Shown here: positions 1 through 7,333 of the stretch, one piece after another | How positions within the stretch are numbered: position 1 is the stretch's first letter | How the letters are laid out: the number at the start of each line of letters is the position of its first letter | Virus record (IMG/VR): IMGVR_UViG_3300005253_000102 | Location: 1 to 53,846 of that record | Reading direction: 5' to 3' (one strand) | DNA length: 53,846 bases | Source: a virus | Translations under genes and position numbers: made by a program | The notes under the pieces: generated by a model | What the model was told of the DNA's origin: nothing | Seen by the model: the letters and a program-made list of their open reading frames with translations, nothing else | The model's database searches: none

Positions 1-265
1 TTCCCATTCTTTCTATAATTTCCCAACATTTCTCATGTCCTAATTCTTGTATATTCTCTTCCATTCTAGTTATACATATATAATTTGCTATTTCATTATA
101 AATTGGTTTTTTTAATTGCTCTAATGCTTCTGTTAGTCCTTCTTCTTCATTATTGGCTATAATCACCATACTATCTAATGTTTTACACCTATAGCAATGA
201 TTATGAAATACCTTACCTTTTTCTTCTCTCATATATCCACATTTTTTACATTTTAATAAAATCAT
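1..265 (-). CDS. Zinc-ribbon protein, partial (cut by left edge)
   Basis: An open frame starts at an ATG (complement of 263-265) and runs off the left edge without a stop. The first 32 residues carry two CxxC pairs (CKKC near residue 6, CYRC near residue 29), which should form one zinc ribbon; the rest is charged and helical. It is the most downstream visible member of a minus-strand run of tiny genes. Function unknown; zinc binding is inferred from the cysteine spacing. Confidence 0.6.
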   Translation of the reverse strand, partial: MILLKCKKCGYMREEKGKVFHNHCYRCKTLDSMVIIANNEEEGLTEALEQLKKPIYNEIANYICITRMEENIQELGHEKCWEIIERMG

Positions 266-303
266 TTTATACCTTTTCTTTCTTTAGGTTTATGCAAATT
301 AAT

Positions 304-558
304 TTATTTAATAACAGACACTATTTCTTTGCGTATCTCTTTTAATGTTTTTTCTTCAATATCCTTTCTATATCTTTCTACTTCTATTATTACCCCACTT
401 CTTGCTCCCATTGGACACTTAATAGCTTGAACATATCCTAAATTAAAAATTTTAGTATCTATTTTTTTCTTTTTTTCAGATGAAAATTTTTCAAGTCTTT
501 TTAGGTCTATATAGAATATAAAACCTACTAAATCTTTTGGTATATCTTTTATTTTCAT
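304..558 (-). CDS. Hypothetical 84-aa protein
   Basis: Small Lys/Glu/Ile-rich protein that I do not recognise. Its ATG overlaps the stop of the upstream gene (ATGA arrangement at 555-558), which suggests translational coupling in the minus-strand operon. There is no cysteine motif, signal peptide or membrane segment. The C-terminal third is strongly charged and probably helical. Confidence 0.6.
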   Translation of the reverse strand: MKIKDIPKDLVGFIFYIDLKRLEKFSSEKKKKIDTKIFNLGYVQAIKCPMGARSGVIIEVERYRKDIEEKTLKEIRKEIVSVIK

Positions 559-698
559 TGTTTATCCTCTCTTTTATGTATGAATATTTTAATTACAGTT
601 TCATCTTTTAATAATTCTATAACTTTTTTTATATAATTATCTTTATCTATTATAAGCCTTTGTAATTTATTATTTTGTTCATAATTAATATATATCAT
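555..698 (-). CDS. Hypothetical 47-aa protein
   Basis: Very small gene lying exactly between two neighbours: its ATG overlaps the TGA of the metallopeptidase-like gene (695-698) and its TGA overlaps the ATG of the 304-558 gene. This tight packing on both sides is the main reason to accept it. The product begins MIYINYEQNN and is Lys/Ile-rich. Not recognised. Confidence 0.5.
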   Translation of the reverse strand: MIYINYEQNNKLQRLIIDKDNYIKKVIELLKDETVIKIFIHKREDKQ

Positions 699-1165
699 CT
701 TTTTACCCTTTTCCATATATCAATCCACCTACATTTTTCTTCATTAGCAAAATTAATGGCTCTTTTTTCTAATGGAATACTATTATGGTAATTTATATTA
801 GAAAAATATAATTTATTATCCACCATGCTTCGTTCTAAGTCTAATTTTTCAGGGTCATCTTGCCATTCTATTGCATGTTTTATTTCATGTAATAAAGCGC
901 CTATAAGATATTCCTCTTTATTTATAGGTATATTTCTATTAAATTTCTCCAAATATATTTTGGTAATATGAAAATGCCTGTCAGCAGTGGTAATACTAAT
1001 AATATTATCTATTGAATGAAAGTATTGCCCAGAGTATTCTATTTTTAATTGAGTAGAAAGCCCATAATTAAATTGATAATGAGTAAAAATCTCTCTTAAA
1101 TAATTTATAATTGCACTATCTTTACCAATTGCTATAATTTTAGTCCTATTCATTGTTACATACAT
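695..1165 (-). CDS. Putative zinc metallopeptidase (HEIKH motif)
   Basis: A 156-residue protein with an HExxH motif (HEIKH, about residues 93-97) in a helix preceded by hydrophobic residues, the zinc-binding and catalytic signature of gluzincin/minigluzincin-like peptidases. The longer open frame begins further upstream, but the ATG at 1165 is preferred: it is preceded by GGAGAT and shares a base with the upstream stop (TAATG). The third zinc ligand cannot be assigned. It could be an SprT/ImmA-type relative or a degenerate member. Substrate unknown. Confidence 0.55.
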   Translation of the reverse strand: MYVTMNRTKIIAIGKDSAIINYLREIFTHYQFNYGLSTQLKIEYSGQYFHSIDNIISITTADRHFHITKIYLEKFNRNIPINKEEYLIGALLHEIKHAIEWQDDPEKLDLERSMVDNKLYFSNINYHNSIPLEKRAINFANEEKCRWIDIWKRVKR

Positions 1166-1329
1166 TATATTATCTCCTTTATATTGTAGGAACAAAGCCA
1201 CCCATTGCCTACATTGCCACCAAAATAGTCTACTCCGTCCCAAATAGCATATAATTTGTTATTTTCTATTTTTAATTTTATATTCCAACTATTACCTTCT
1301 TCATCAATCAAAGTATGTTCATTATTCAT
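1165..1329 (-). CDS. Hypothetical 54-aa protein
   Basis: The start at 1329 (MNNEHTLIDE) follows an AGAAAGGGG ribosome site and overlaps the upstream TGA (ATGA). The end overlaps the next start (TAATG at 1163-1167). Short beta-rich sequence with Trp and Gly residues (YAIWDGVDYF). Not recognised; coupling on both sides supports it as a real gene. Confidence 0.5.
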   Translation of the reverse strand: MNNEHTLIDEEGNSWNIKLKIENNKLYAIWDGVDYFGGNVGNGWLCSYNIKEII

Positions 1330-1598
1330 AATAACCCCTTTCTTTCTAATCTGGTTCTCCAATTACTATTCCCACTTTTACAAACTAAGCATATATAATT
1401 ATCTTTCATATTATCAGTCCAGTTATCTTTATTATTTACTCTTATATGATATTCTTCTTTACATTTAATACAAACTAAATTTACAAATTGCCTTCTAGTA
1501 GATATACCTGCTTCTTCTTTTACTTTTTTAGCATATTCTCTTAATTCTTTACTATTCTTTTTGCTCTTAGATTTTGTTTTATATTTTTTACGTTTCAT
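1326..1598 (-). CDS. Basic zinc-ribbon protein, 90 aa
   Basis: The N-terminal 25 residues are almost all Lys/Arg/Ser, followed by two CxxC pairs (CIKC and CLVC, about residues 43-46 and 71-74) that fit a zinc ribbon. A basic tail plus ribbon suggests nucleic-acid binding (inference). The stop overlaps the next start. The family is not recognised. Confidence 0.55.
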   Translation of the reverse strand: MKRKKYKTKSKSKKNSKELREYAKKVKEEAGISTRRQFVNLVCIKCKEEYHIRVNNKDNWTDNMKDNYICLVCKSGNSNWRTRLERKGLL

Positions 1599-1605
1599 AT
1601 TATCC

Positions 1606-1767
1606 TTATATATCCATTAAATATTCATCTGTTCTACAATTTTTACAGCCTTTAAAATATGTATTTTCTTTTATTTTTTCGTAATATCCTTCATTTATAA
1701 GTTTTAAACCCTCTTCTATACCTTCCCAACCACAACCATTACATCTTACTGTATTTTTAGTTACCAT
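1606..1767 (-). CDS. Zinc-ribbon miniprotein, 53 aa
   Basis: Small frame with a strong AGAGGAGAT ribosome site before the ATG (complement of 1765-1767). Two CxxC pairs: CNGC near residues 9-12 and CKNC near residues 41-44. The sequence starts MVTKNTVRCNGCGWEG and resembles a single rubredoxin-like or ribbon knuckle. Function unknown. Confidence 0.55.
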   Translation of the reverse strand: MVTKNTVRCNGCGWEGIEEGLKLINEGYYEKIKENTYFKGCKNCRTDEYLMDI

Positions 1768-1820
1768 TGTATTATCTCCTCTATTATAAGTATACCATAT
1801 CTTTTATGTTTTGGCACAAG

Positions 1821-1985
1821 TTATTTTTCTTCTTTTATTTTTAAACTGTTTATACACCAACCAAATTTGTCAGATAAAGCGTCAACAACTTCATCAAAAC
1901 TTTCTACTTCTACTATTGTCTTTTTAGGTAGTTTAGTCTTTAATCCGTCAGTATCCCAATCAATATCAAAACACGTTACTTTCAT
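1821..1985 (-). CDS. Hypothetical 54-aa protein
   Basis: ATG preceded by AGGGGGATAAT. The product starts MKVTCFDIDWDTDG, is acidic and mixed alpha/beta. Similar short proteins occur in phage early regions, but I do not recognise this one. It almost abuts the upstream gene. Confidence 0.5.
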   Translation of the reverse strand: MKVTCFDIDWDTDGLKTKLPKKTIVEVESFDEVVDALSDKFGWCINSLKIKEEK

Positions 1986-1986
1986 A

Positions 1987-2154
1987 TTATCCCCCTTGTG
2001 TAAAATTATTATTTCTTTCTATATCATCTAATAAAACCTTAGCATAAGGCAACCTATTTACTTCTCCTTTATTAGTGCTATGATAATAAGCTTTACCTAA
2101 TCTATTTGCTTTACGTTTCCGTTCCTCTAGTCTTATCTTATAAGTTTTTCCCAT
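1987..2154 (-). CDS. Hypothetical basic 55-aa protein
   Basis: Lys/Arg-rich N-terminus (MGKTYKIRLEERKRKANRL) likely to be helical. The gene begins inside the end of the upstream gene (overlap 2138-2154) and ends two bases before the downstream start. Not recognised. Confidence 0.45.
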   Translation of the reverse strand: MGKTYKIRLEERKRKANRLGKAYYHSTNKGEVNRLPYAKVLLDDIERNNNFTQGG

Positions 2155-2344
2155 AATTATTTACTCTCCTTTTTTCAATAATACAATTAAAACATATAAC
2201 ACCTTGAAAAGTTTCTTCTGAATGTCCTCTGAATAATACAAAATAATCTTCGTATGCGTATTCATCATAATCAATCTTTTTACCACATAATAAGCACTTG
2301 TTTTTAAGAGATAAGTCCTTACTTGATACCTTGTAATTATTCAT
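2138..2344 (-). CDS. Zinc-finger protein, 68 aa
   Basis: Start chosen at 2344 (MNNYKVSSKD) because a strong AAAGGAGGAA site precedes it; a longer frame upstream lacks such a site. CLLC and CFNC pairs flank an aromatic, acidic segment, consistent with one structural zinc site. It overlaps genes at both ends. Confidence 0.5.
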   Translation of the reverse strand: MNNYKVSSKDLSLKNKCLLCGKKIDYDEYAYEDYFVLFRGHSEETFQGVICFNCIIEKRRVNNYGKNL

Positions 2345-2507
2345 TTGTTCCTCCTTTTTTATGTTCATCACAATATTTAATTCCGTCTGCATTAAAACTT
2401 TGTTCTTTCCATATAGGTATAATTACACCCTTTTTAGCTAATTCTCTAAAAGTAATTAAGTCAAATTTCTCTTTCCGTTTACAAATTGGGCATATAGTAG
2501 TATACAT
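2337..2507 (-). CDS. Zinc-binding small protein, 56 aa
   Basis: Starts MYTTICPICKRKEKF, giving a CPIC knuckle at residues 6-9. A Cys and a His near the C-terminus (KYCDEHKK) could complete a CCCH site. The 3' end overlaps the start of the next gene. Unknown function. Confidence 0.5.
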   Translation of the reverse strand: MYTTICPICKRKEKFDLITFRELAKKGVIIPIWKEQSFNADGIKYCDEHKKGGTNE

Positions 2508-2508
2508 A

Positions 2509-2655
2509 TTAATTTATATTTTTTATTTCAAAATGTTCAGACTGTAATACATCACTGCTATTATAAATTTCATTAAATGCTAAATCTTTATAATATTGGT
2601 CATTTTTTAATTCTTTTGCTTCTTCATATCTAAATCTAATTATAACCTCTTTCAT
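2509..2655 (-). CDS. Hypothetical 48-aa protein
   Basis: Preceded by AAGGAGGGATTA, a strong ribosome site. The sequence starts MKEVIIRFRYEEAKEL, with a probable beta strand then helix. Not recognised. Confidence 0.5.
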   Translation of the reverse strand: MKEVIIRFRYEEAKELKNDQYYKDLAFNEIYNSSDVLQSEHFEIKNIN

Positions 2656-2673
2656 AATTAATCCCTCCTTTTA

Positions 2674-2859
2674 TTATACATAATTATCTAAATCTCCATA
2701 TTTATCAATATATTTTCTCTTTAATCGTTCTAATGTTATAGGATTATACTCTATATATCTATTGCAATACAAAGCAAGTAAATCTTCTGCCTGGTTTTGT
2801 TTGTTAGGGATTTTTTCCAATTCCTCAATATCTTGCCACATATTAATATCATTTGCCAT
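2674..2859 (-). CDS. Hypothetical 61-aa protein
   Basis: An ATG at 2859 with upstream GGAGGATTTTGATT is preferred over an in-frame TTG two codons earlier. Acidic first half (WQDIEELEKI) and basic second half; probably all helical. Not recognised. Confidence 0.5.
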   Translation of the reverse strand: MANDINMWQDIEELEKIPNKQNQAEDLLALYCNRYIEYNPITLERLKRKYIDKYGDLDNYV

Positions 2860-2877
2860 AATCAAAATCCTCCTATA

Positions 2878-3042
2878 TTATGCTTCTTTATCTCCTCCTG
2901 CAACATCTAAGACAATATCTCCTTTATCATCAGTATTAATGCCTGAAAAATCCCAATAAGTAAAATCTGTTCCTAACCATACTATTGCATTTTTATTTAT
3001 TCCCTCTTGCTGTAAATATTTAATTAAGTCTTTTACTTTCAT
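2878..3042 (-). CDS. Hypothetical 54-aa protein
   Basis: Upstream TTAGGAGAAAATTATT gives a ribosome site. The product starts MKVKDLIKYLQQEG, with a central aromatic stretch (FTYWDF) and an acidic C-terminus. It resembles short phage proteins of unknown role. The stretch 3043-3151 upstream shows a GGGGGTG ribosome-like site followed by a frame of about 27 codons without a normal start codon, so no gene is called there. Confidence 0.5.
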   Translation of the reverse strand: MKVKDLIKYLQQEGINKNAIVWLGTDFTYWDFSGINTDDKGDIVLDVAGGDKEA

Positions 3043-3151
3043 AATAATTTTCTCCTAATATAGTTATATTTCACTTGCCAATGTCTCTAAACTGCTTTCA
3101 TATTCATAAAAACCACATACTATATCATAGTCGACTTTATCAATAATTATA

Positions 3152-3523
3152 TTACACCCCCTTTATTGTTTTAGATATATATTTTATAGGTATAAATAAA
3201 TTTACTACTTCATATCCTAAATTATATATCACACCATTATATTTATTTTTTAAAAATCTCAATAAATCAGATATATTTTTATATTTTTTTTTGTAATTAT
3301 ATTTGTCTATTTTTAAATCGTATAACCTGGCTTTATTTATGCTTATTATATATTTATATTGGCAATTTTTAAACCTATACTCAGGGATATATTCAGAAGT
3401 AAAGAAAAAACTTCTAGCTAAATTAGATATATTTTTATCATTTTTAGAATATAAATTTGCACTAAAAAATTCAGGTTCAATTTTATTTTTGATATTTATA
3501 TTGCTATAATGATATATATACAT
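3152..3523 (-). CDS. Hypothetical 123-aa protein, YHYS-type N-terminus
   Basis: Begins MYIYHYSNINI and contains RSFFFTSEYIPEYR near residues 38-51 and a central Tyr/Lys-rich segment. The layout (YHYS, then FFxxS..PE, then ARLYDL) recalls small phage and plasmid proteins sometimes grouped as ADP-ribosyltransferase-like or polyvalent-protein modules. That is only an impression, so no function is assigned. It abuts the next gene. Confidence 0.55.
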   Translation of the reverse strand: MYIYHYSNINIKNKIEPEFFSANLYSKNDKNISNLARSFFFTSEYIPEYRFKNCQYKYIISINKARLYDLKIDKYNYKKKYKNISDLLRFLKNKYNGVIYNLGYEVVNLFIPIKYISKTIKGV

Positions 3524-3527
3524 AATT

Positions 3528-4166
3528 TTATCCTTTATTTATTTTTGTTAGTTTATCCCTATTATACCCTAAATTGTAATCAATAGCCCCCAATAAATCA
3601 ATTTCATGTTTTCCTATATCAATCCAAGAATTAGCTCCCCAAGACCCAAGTCTAAAGCAATTATTAGCATAGGTTTCTATATTCCATAAATTTTTGTCAA
3701 TAGTAAATGTATATAACTTTAAATTTTTGTAATTTAATTCTATATGTTTAATTTTAAATAACCTTGCCAACGCTTTTAATTTTTTATTTTTAATAATATG
3801 AATACTATATAAATCTTGTTTTTCTAAATAATAACACTCTTCACAAAAAAATTCATCATTTAATATATTTATTTTATCTCTATATTCATAATCGTTGCAT
3901 TCATCGCAATAAGAAAAACTATCATCTATACACTTCTCGCATAATATATCCCCTTTTACTTCTCTTAAATCTATTTCAGGATATAAATCATTACAATACT
4001 CGCAAGCTTTACCCTCTAAAATTATACCATTTATAATTTGTATAATTTTAATTTCCGATAATTGTATTTTATTGCCTATTTTTAATATTCTATCATTCAA
4101 TCTAAATTTTATTTTATCCCTTAAATCCCTTATTTCATGCCTGGCTTTCAGTTTTTCATATAACAT
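3528..4166 (-). CDS. Multi-zinc-finger protein, 212 aa
   Basis: Four CxxC pairs at about residues 55-58 (CEYC), 76-79 (CEKC), 87-90 (CDEC) and 108-111 (CEEC), arranged as two consecutive zinc sites like a LIM or treble-clef pair. They are flanked by a basic N-terminal helix and an unrelated C-terminal domain of about 100 residues. Likely a nucleic-acid or protein adaptor (inference). It sits just downstream of the SprT-like gene. Confidence 0.6.
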   Translation of the reverse strand: MLYEKLKARHEIRDLRDKIKFRLNDRILKIGNKIQLSEIKIIQIINGIILEGKACEYCNDLYPEIDLREVKGDILCEKCIDDSFSYCDECNDYEYRDKINILNDEFFCEECYYLEKQDLYSIHIIKNKKLKALARLFKIKHIELNYKNLKLYTFTIDKNLWNIETYANNCFRLGSWGANSWIDIGKHEIDLLGAIDYNLGYNRDKLTKINKG

Positions 4167-4176
4167 ATTGCACCCC

Positions 4177-4635
4177 CTATTTTAATATTAATTTATATTT
4201 TTCAGTATATTTGCCATTATTATTTTTTGTGCTACAAGTAATACAACTATAATTTCTCTTTAATATTCTATTGTAGGTATAGGTTTCTTTACATATAGGA
4301 CAAATATATATTCGTTTTCCTTTAGGTCTATTTATTATACTAGAATCTACAAATCTTGAATCATTACAACCTACAATTTTACAAATAACTTTCCAGTATT
4401 GACCATGCCCTGCTGTATACCCTGCTATAATATGGGCTACTTCATGCTTTATGGTATTAAGTATAATAGCTTCATTATTTAATTCTGTAAATTCTTTAGA
4501 TAAAGTTATTTTTTTAGTTTTCCAATGGCAACACCCCAACCTTTTTTTAGCCCTATCAATTTCAATATTCCAATCAAAAATATTATGTTGTTTTAATATT
4601 TGCTTTCCTATTATTAAAGCCTGGTCTGTATTCAT
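4177..4635 (-). CDS. SprT-like zinc metallopeptidase
   Basis: A 152-residue protein with HEVAH at residues 64-68 inside a helix, then AGHGQYW at 75-81, whose His is the usual third ligand of the SprT/SPRTN family (family knowledge). A C-terminal zinc ribbon follows (CPIC 112-115, CITC 131-134), as in full-length SprT-like proteins. SPRTN cleaves DNA-protein crosslinks in eukaryotes; bacterial and phage members are poorly characterised. It is the first gene of the A+T-rich minus-strand run. The ATG is preceded by AAGGGGG. Confidence 0.8.
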   Translation of the reverse strand: MNTDQALIIGKQILKQHNIFDWNIEIDRAKKRLGCCHWKTKKITLSKEFTELNNEAIILNTIKHEVAHIIAGYTAGHGQYWKVICKIVGCNDSRFVDSSIINRPKGKRIYICPICKETYTYNRILKRNYSCITCSTKNNNGKYTEKYKLILK

Positions 4636-4665
4636 TTTTGTATTCCCCCTTCTAATTTAAGTATA

Positions 4666-5058
4666 TCATATATTTAAAAAATTACAAGGGCAAAAACTAA
4701 AAAAGATGATTTTTTTATTCAGTAGTTTTTTAAATTGTTCTTTTCGACAATTTAATGAAAGTGTACGACGAGACTCGACCCCTGCAAAGGGACTTTCGAT
4801 GGATAAGCGATTTATAGCTTGTGCTGTTATAATATACTGTTTAAGGTCTGCATTAGTCATATCATTAATTGTAAAGGCACGTGCAATTCTGAAAGATTCT
4901 TTTTTAAAGGTATTATCCTCTCTATAATTTTCTTTGACAAAATAATACGCTGCTTTCATTAGTATTTTAGGATTGGATGTGTTTTGAACTATTTCATGTA
5001 ATAGTGAAAGGTTAATTGTACCAAGGGCAAATTGTATAAAAATTTCTTTATCAGTCAT
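4666..5058 (-). CDS. ALGT-motif protein with helical repeats, 130 aa
   Basis: Starts MTDKEIFIQFALGT: the recurrent ALGT motif at residues 6-14. The next roughly 100 residues parallel the C-terminal domain of the adjacent NADAR fusion, including a shared pattern of NPKILMKAAYYFV here against DPSVLTATAKYFV there. The fold is probably a short alpha-helical (LRV/HEAT-like) solenoid. It lies downstream of the NADAR gene in the same direction with no obvious SD. The C-terminal 25 residues are hydrophobic and differ from the paralogue, which may reflect read-through after an end mutation. Confidence 0.65.
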   Translation of the reverse strand: MTDKEIFIQFALGTINLSLLHEIVQNTSNPKILMKAAYYFVKENYREDNTFKKESFRIARAFTINDMTNADLKQYIITAQAINRLSIESPFAGVESRRTLSLNCRKEQFKKLLNKKIIFFSFCPCNFLNI

Positions 5059-5095
5059 GATACTTGTACATTAGTTAGTGATAAATAGTTTACAT

Positions 5096-5893
5096 TTAAT
5101 CTTCAAATAGGAGAGAATGAATACGGTCGAGATCACGCTGTAGTGGTTCTTTTGCTACATTGTAGTAGTGACTGGCTCCCATTGTTAATTTATTACGTTT
5201 ACAATTTTCAAGACTTTTTATCTGTCTGGCCAACATAACATATTCTTTGACTAATGGAGGAGTATTTTCGTTAGTTATAAATGTATTTAATATTATATCA
5301 GCATATGCTTCATCCGCTACAGCACCATCAGATTCTACTTTAATTCCAACGAAGTATTTTGCAGTCGCCGTAAGTACAGATGGATCTTTTGATGAATGTA
5401 TAAGTGCTGCTAGATCGTATGGGTCGAACGTGCCAAGGGCGAGTTGGACTAAAAGTTCGGTGGAGGACATTTGATTGTATTCTAGGCTGTCACGGATGCT
5501 CATTAGGATTATGCCTAAGTTATTTAGGCCTTGACCTTTGCAGATGCCCCAGTAACGGTCGTTCCAATTATTGCCTTCGATTAGTTCAGCTGGCGCGGTG
5601 TTCATTAATTTTTGGCCTAGTTCAGGGTCTTTAAATTTGACTTCGAGAATTTTCTTCATGATGTCGAGTTTGATATCGTTCCAGTCACCTCTTATTTTTA
5701 GTTTTCGACCAGCGCGTTTGGCTTGTCCTGGATCTTTGAGCTTTGCGATTTCACACTGGTCCATTTGCCTTAAACTTTTCTGAGCCTGGAAGGCGTGTTC
5801 AGTAGATGGGTAGGTTCTTCCGTTGTAGTTTATGTTACAAAGAAAAAAGTTGGACAGGAATCTGTATTCCCCTTGGAATGAATCAATCTTCAT
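5096..5893 (-). CDS. NADAR-domain protein fused to an ALGT-motif domain
   Basis: Residues 1-138 form a NADAR (YbiA-like) domain: FLSNFF near 12-17, the YPSTEHAFQAQK segment at 28-39, GNNWND at 108-112 and the final GLNNLGIILM. NADAR enzymes hydrolyse N-glycosidic bonds, and some remove ADP-ribose from guanine in DNA in DarT/NADAR toxin-antitoxin pairs (family knowledge), so a counter-defence role is plausible. Residues 142-265 start MSSTELLVQLALGT and match the neighbouring 4666-5058 protein. The gene overlaps the dCMP deaminase gene by 11 bases. Confidence 0.8.
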   Translation of the reverse strand: MKIDSFQGEYRFLSNFFLCNINYNGRTYPSTEHAFQAQKSLRQMDQCEIAKLKDPGQAKRAGRKLKIRGDWNDIKLDIMKKILEVKFKDPELGQKLMNTAPAELIEGNNWNDRYWGICKGQGLNNLGIILMSIRDSLEYNQMSSTELLVQLALGTFDPYDLAALIHSSKDPSVLTATAKYFVGIKVESDGAVADEAYADIILNTFITNENTPPLVKEYVMLARQIKSLENCKRNKLTMGASHYYNVAKEPLQRDLDRIHSLLFED

Positions 5894-6350
5894 CGTTGTT
5901 GAATAATATAAGGTTTACTCCAACTTTTTCAAGTAGCCGCCTTGCTACTAAATGAAATTCGTCAGGTCTCCATGAGGCGTCAAATATGACAGTTTCGATG
6001 CCCGTTTGGATAATTGCTTTGGCACATTCGTTACAAGGAGCAAGTGTGCAAAACATAGTTGCGCCTTTGAGTTGTGACGGGTCGATCGTATTAAGGATGG
6101 CGTTAAGTTCAGCATGGACGACAAATGCGTATTTGGAATGAAGAAAATCTCCATCCCTAGTCCAGGGAAACATTAGATCGTCATCGTCAGGAATTCCGTT
6201 AGGCATTCCATTGTAACCTACACCTATAACCTTGTTATTCTTGACGATACAGGCGCCGCATTGTGTACTGGGATCTTTTGACCGTTGGGCTGCCAGCTTG
6301 GCGATACCCATAAAAAGCTCATTCCAACTGATGTAATCTTTTCGTTTCAC
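5883..6350 (-). CDS. dCMP deaminase
   Basis: Converts dCMP to dUMP for thymidylate synthesis. The cytidine-deaminase zinc site is intact: HAE at residues 79-81 (His ligand and catalytic Glu) and PCNEC at 105-109 (two Cys ligands). A further GACIV segment near 32-36 and the 155-residue length match ComEB/T4 Cd-type enzymes. Translation likely starts at GTG 6350 after AAAGGAG. It is the first gene of the 6350-4666 operon, with a TGTATAAT -10 box about 30 bases upstream. Confidence 0.92.
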   Translation of the reverse strand: MKRKDYISWNELFMGIAKLAAQRSKDPSTQCGACIVKNNKVIGVGYNGMPNGIPDDDDLMFPWTRDGDFLHSKYAFVVHAELNAILNTIDPSQLKGATMFCTLAPCNECAKAIIQTGIETVIFDASWRPDEFHLVARRLLEKVGVNLILFNNDED

Positions 6351-6671
6351 TATATTTATACTCCTTTAAATCTATGCTTATTATACACTGGTCGAGCCTG
6401 AAAAGTTCCTAAAGGTTTTTAAGCCTACAATATTTTTCAAGTAAATTCAATCAGCCATATGCAGAGTGCTTTCACGGAACTATTTTATAATCGATGGAAT
6501 AGTACGCAGATAGGATTCGTCAGAAAGCCCTGAGCATATTCCTGCTTGAATAGGCTTGTGATGTTGTTTAAGCCTAAAGAAAATTTTGAACTTATCTGGA
6601 ATCCTATGTGGTATAAAAGTATTCACAGGCAACTTATATGATTCGACCAACTTAATCTCGGGAGAAGCGAC
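6351..6671. other. Divergent intergenic region
   Basis: This 321-base stretch separates the leftward and rightward transcription units. It holds the minus-strand -10 box at 6380-6385, a plus-strand TATAAT at 6486-6491 without a clear -35, and the SD of the 6672 gene at its right end. A 66-codon minus-strand frame (6480-6680) has no ribosome site and overlaps the plus-strand start, so it is not accepted as a gene. Confidence 0.5.
6380..6385 (-). promoter_or_regulatory. -10 box of the dCMP deaminase operon
   Basis: Read on the minus strand, the context is CAGTGTATAATAAGCATAG. This closely matches the AAGTGTATAATTAGTATG found before the genes at 10366 and 11726. No good -35 is visible. It would give a leader of about 25 bases containing AAAGGAG. 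Confidence 0.5.
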
Positions 6672-6917
6672 ATGAGACATTTTAAGGGTAAACTAATTCT
6701 CATAGGTGATCGTCCTTCAACACCTACGCGTAAATTTTGGGATCTTATGGGATGGTGTAAAAAATGTGGCGGTGAACTTAAAGAAGATCAAGAATATCAA
6801 GAAGATCAAGAAGATGAAACACGGGCACCACGTAGTCGTCATGTAACACGTACAAAAAACGCATGCACACGTTGTGGCCACATAGATGTGAGTAGAAGAA
6901 AAAATCGTAGAAGTTAG
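6672..6917 (+). CDS. Zinc-ribbon protein with acidic repeats, 81 aa
   Basis: ATG preceded by GGGAGAAG. CKKC (about 29-32) and CTRC (about 65-68) pairs should bind one zinc. Between them lies a Glu/Asp/Gln repeat (EDQEYQEDQED), then a basic stretch. The C-terminus is Arg/Lys-rich. First gene of the rightward unit; function unknown. Confidence 0.6.
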   Translation: MRHFKGKLILIGDRPSTPTRKFWDLMGWCKKCGGELKEDQEYQEDQEDETRAPRSRHVTRTKNACTRCGHIDVSRRKNRRS

Positions 6918-7015
6918 ATGAAAATATTTGGACCTTTCTTTTTATGTGAAGGGTACTATAATATAACAAAGTAAATACACATAAGTGCATAACACGCCTT
7001 TAGATGGTGGAGACA

Positions 7016-7150
7016 ATGAGACTTCGATTTAATAAGAAAACAAGATTACATACGGTACAGCGAGGTACCAGTATGGGATCGTGTAGTTATCGAGTCTTGT
7101 GGCCCGTCTCTTTACCGTCACCAACACCCCTCGATAATATTATACGATAA
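7016..7150 (+). CDS. Possible 44-aa basic peptide
   Basis: Short frame starting MRLRFNKKTRLHTVQR, preceded by GGTGGAG at a suitable distance and downstream of a TATAAT (6957-6962). It ends just before the structured segment at 7159-7208. No family recognised. It could instead be untranslated leader of the tRNA operon. Confidence 0.35.
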   Translation: MRLRFNKKTRLHTVQRGTSMGSCSYRVLWPVSLPSPTPLDNIIR

Positions 7151-7158
7151 ACTTTCTG

Positions 7159-7208
7159 CGGGACAGAAACTAAGAGTTCCGGCTCTTCAACGGTTTTCAC
7201 TTGTCCCG
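7159..7208 (+). ncRNA. Structured RNA element upstream of the tRNA array
   Basis: CGGGACA (7159-7165) pairs perfectly with TGTCCCG (7202-7208), enclosing a second hairpin AAGAG-ttccgg-CTCTT (7172-7187). The closed two-stem element sits about 40 bases before the first tRNA. It may be a processing signal or small RNA. There is no T-run, so it is not an intrinsic terminator. Confidence 0.4.
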
Positions 7209-7250
7209 TGTGAGGTGAGGTGAGCGTATGCGTGTTGATTTTGAAGATTT

Positions 7251-7325
7251 GGCGGGTGGCAGGTCTGGGTACCTAATGGGTCTCATAAGCCTATTATTTG
7301 CAGGGTTCGATTCCCTGACCCGCTA
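7251..7325 (+). tRNA. tRNA-Met (CAT)
   Basis: Seven-pair acceptor stem (GGCGGGT with ACCCGCT, one G-T), T-arm CAGGG-TTCGATT-CCCTG, and anticodon loop CTCATAA giving CAT. It could be elongator Met or, if lysidine-modified, an Ile reading AUA; a separate Ile(TAT) tRNA is present. No encoded CCA. Confidence 0.8.
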
Positions 7326-7333
7326 TTAAATAC

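Noticed and set aside
6480-6680. 66-codon minus-strand frame in the divergent region
   Set aside because: No ribosome site, overlaps the start of the convincing plus-strand gene at 6672, and its sequence shows no recognisable pattern.
7061-7133. 73-base segment with CGAGG/CCTCG ends considered as another tRNA
   Set aside because: No T-arm or anticodon arm can be folded.
7228-7329. 34-codon frame with a GGTGAGG-like site running into tRNA-Met
   Set aside because: Coincides with the tRNA sequence; the frame is open by chance.
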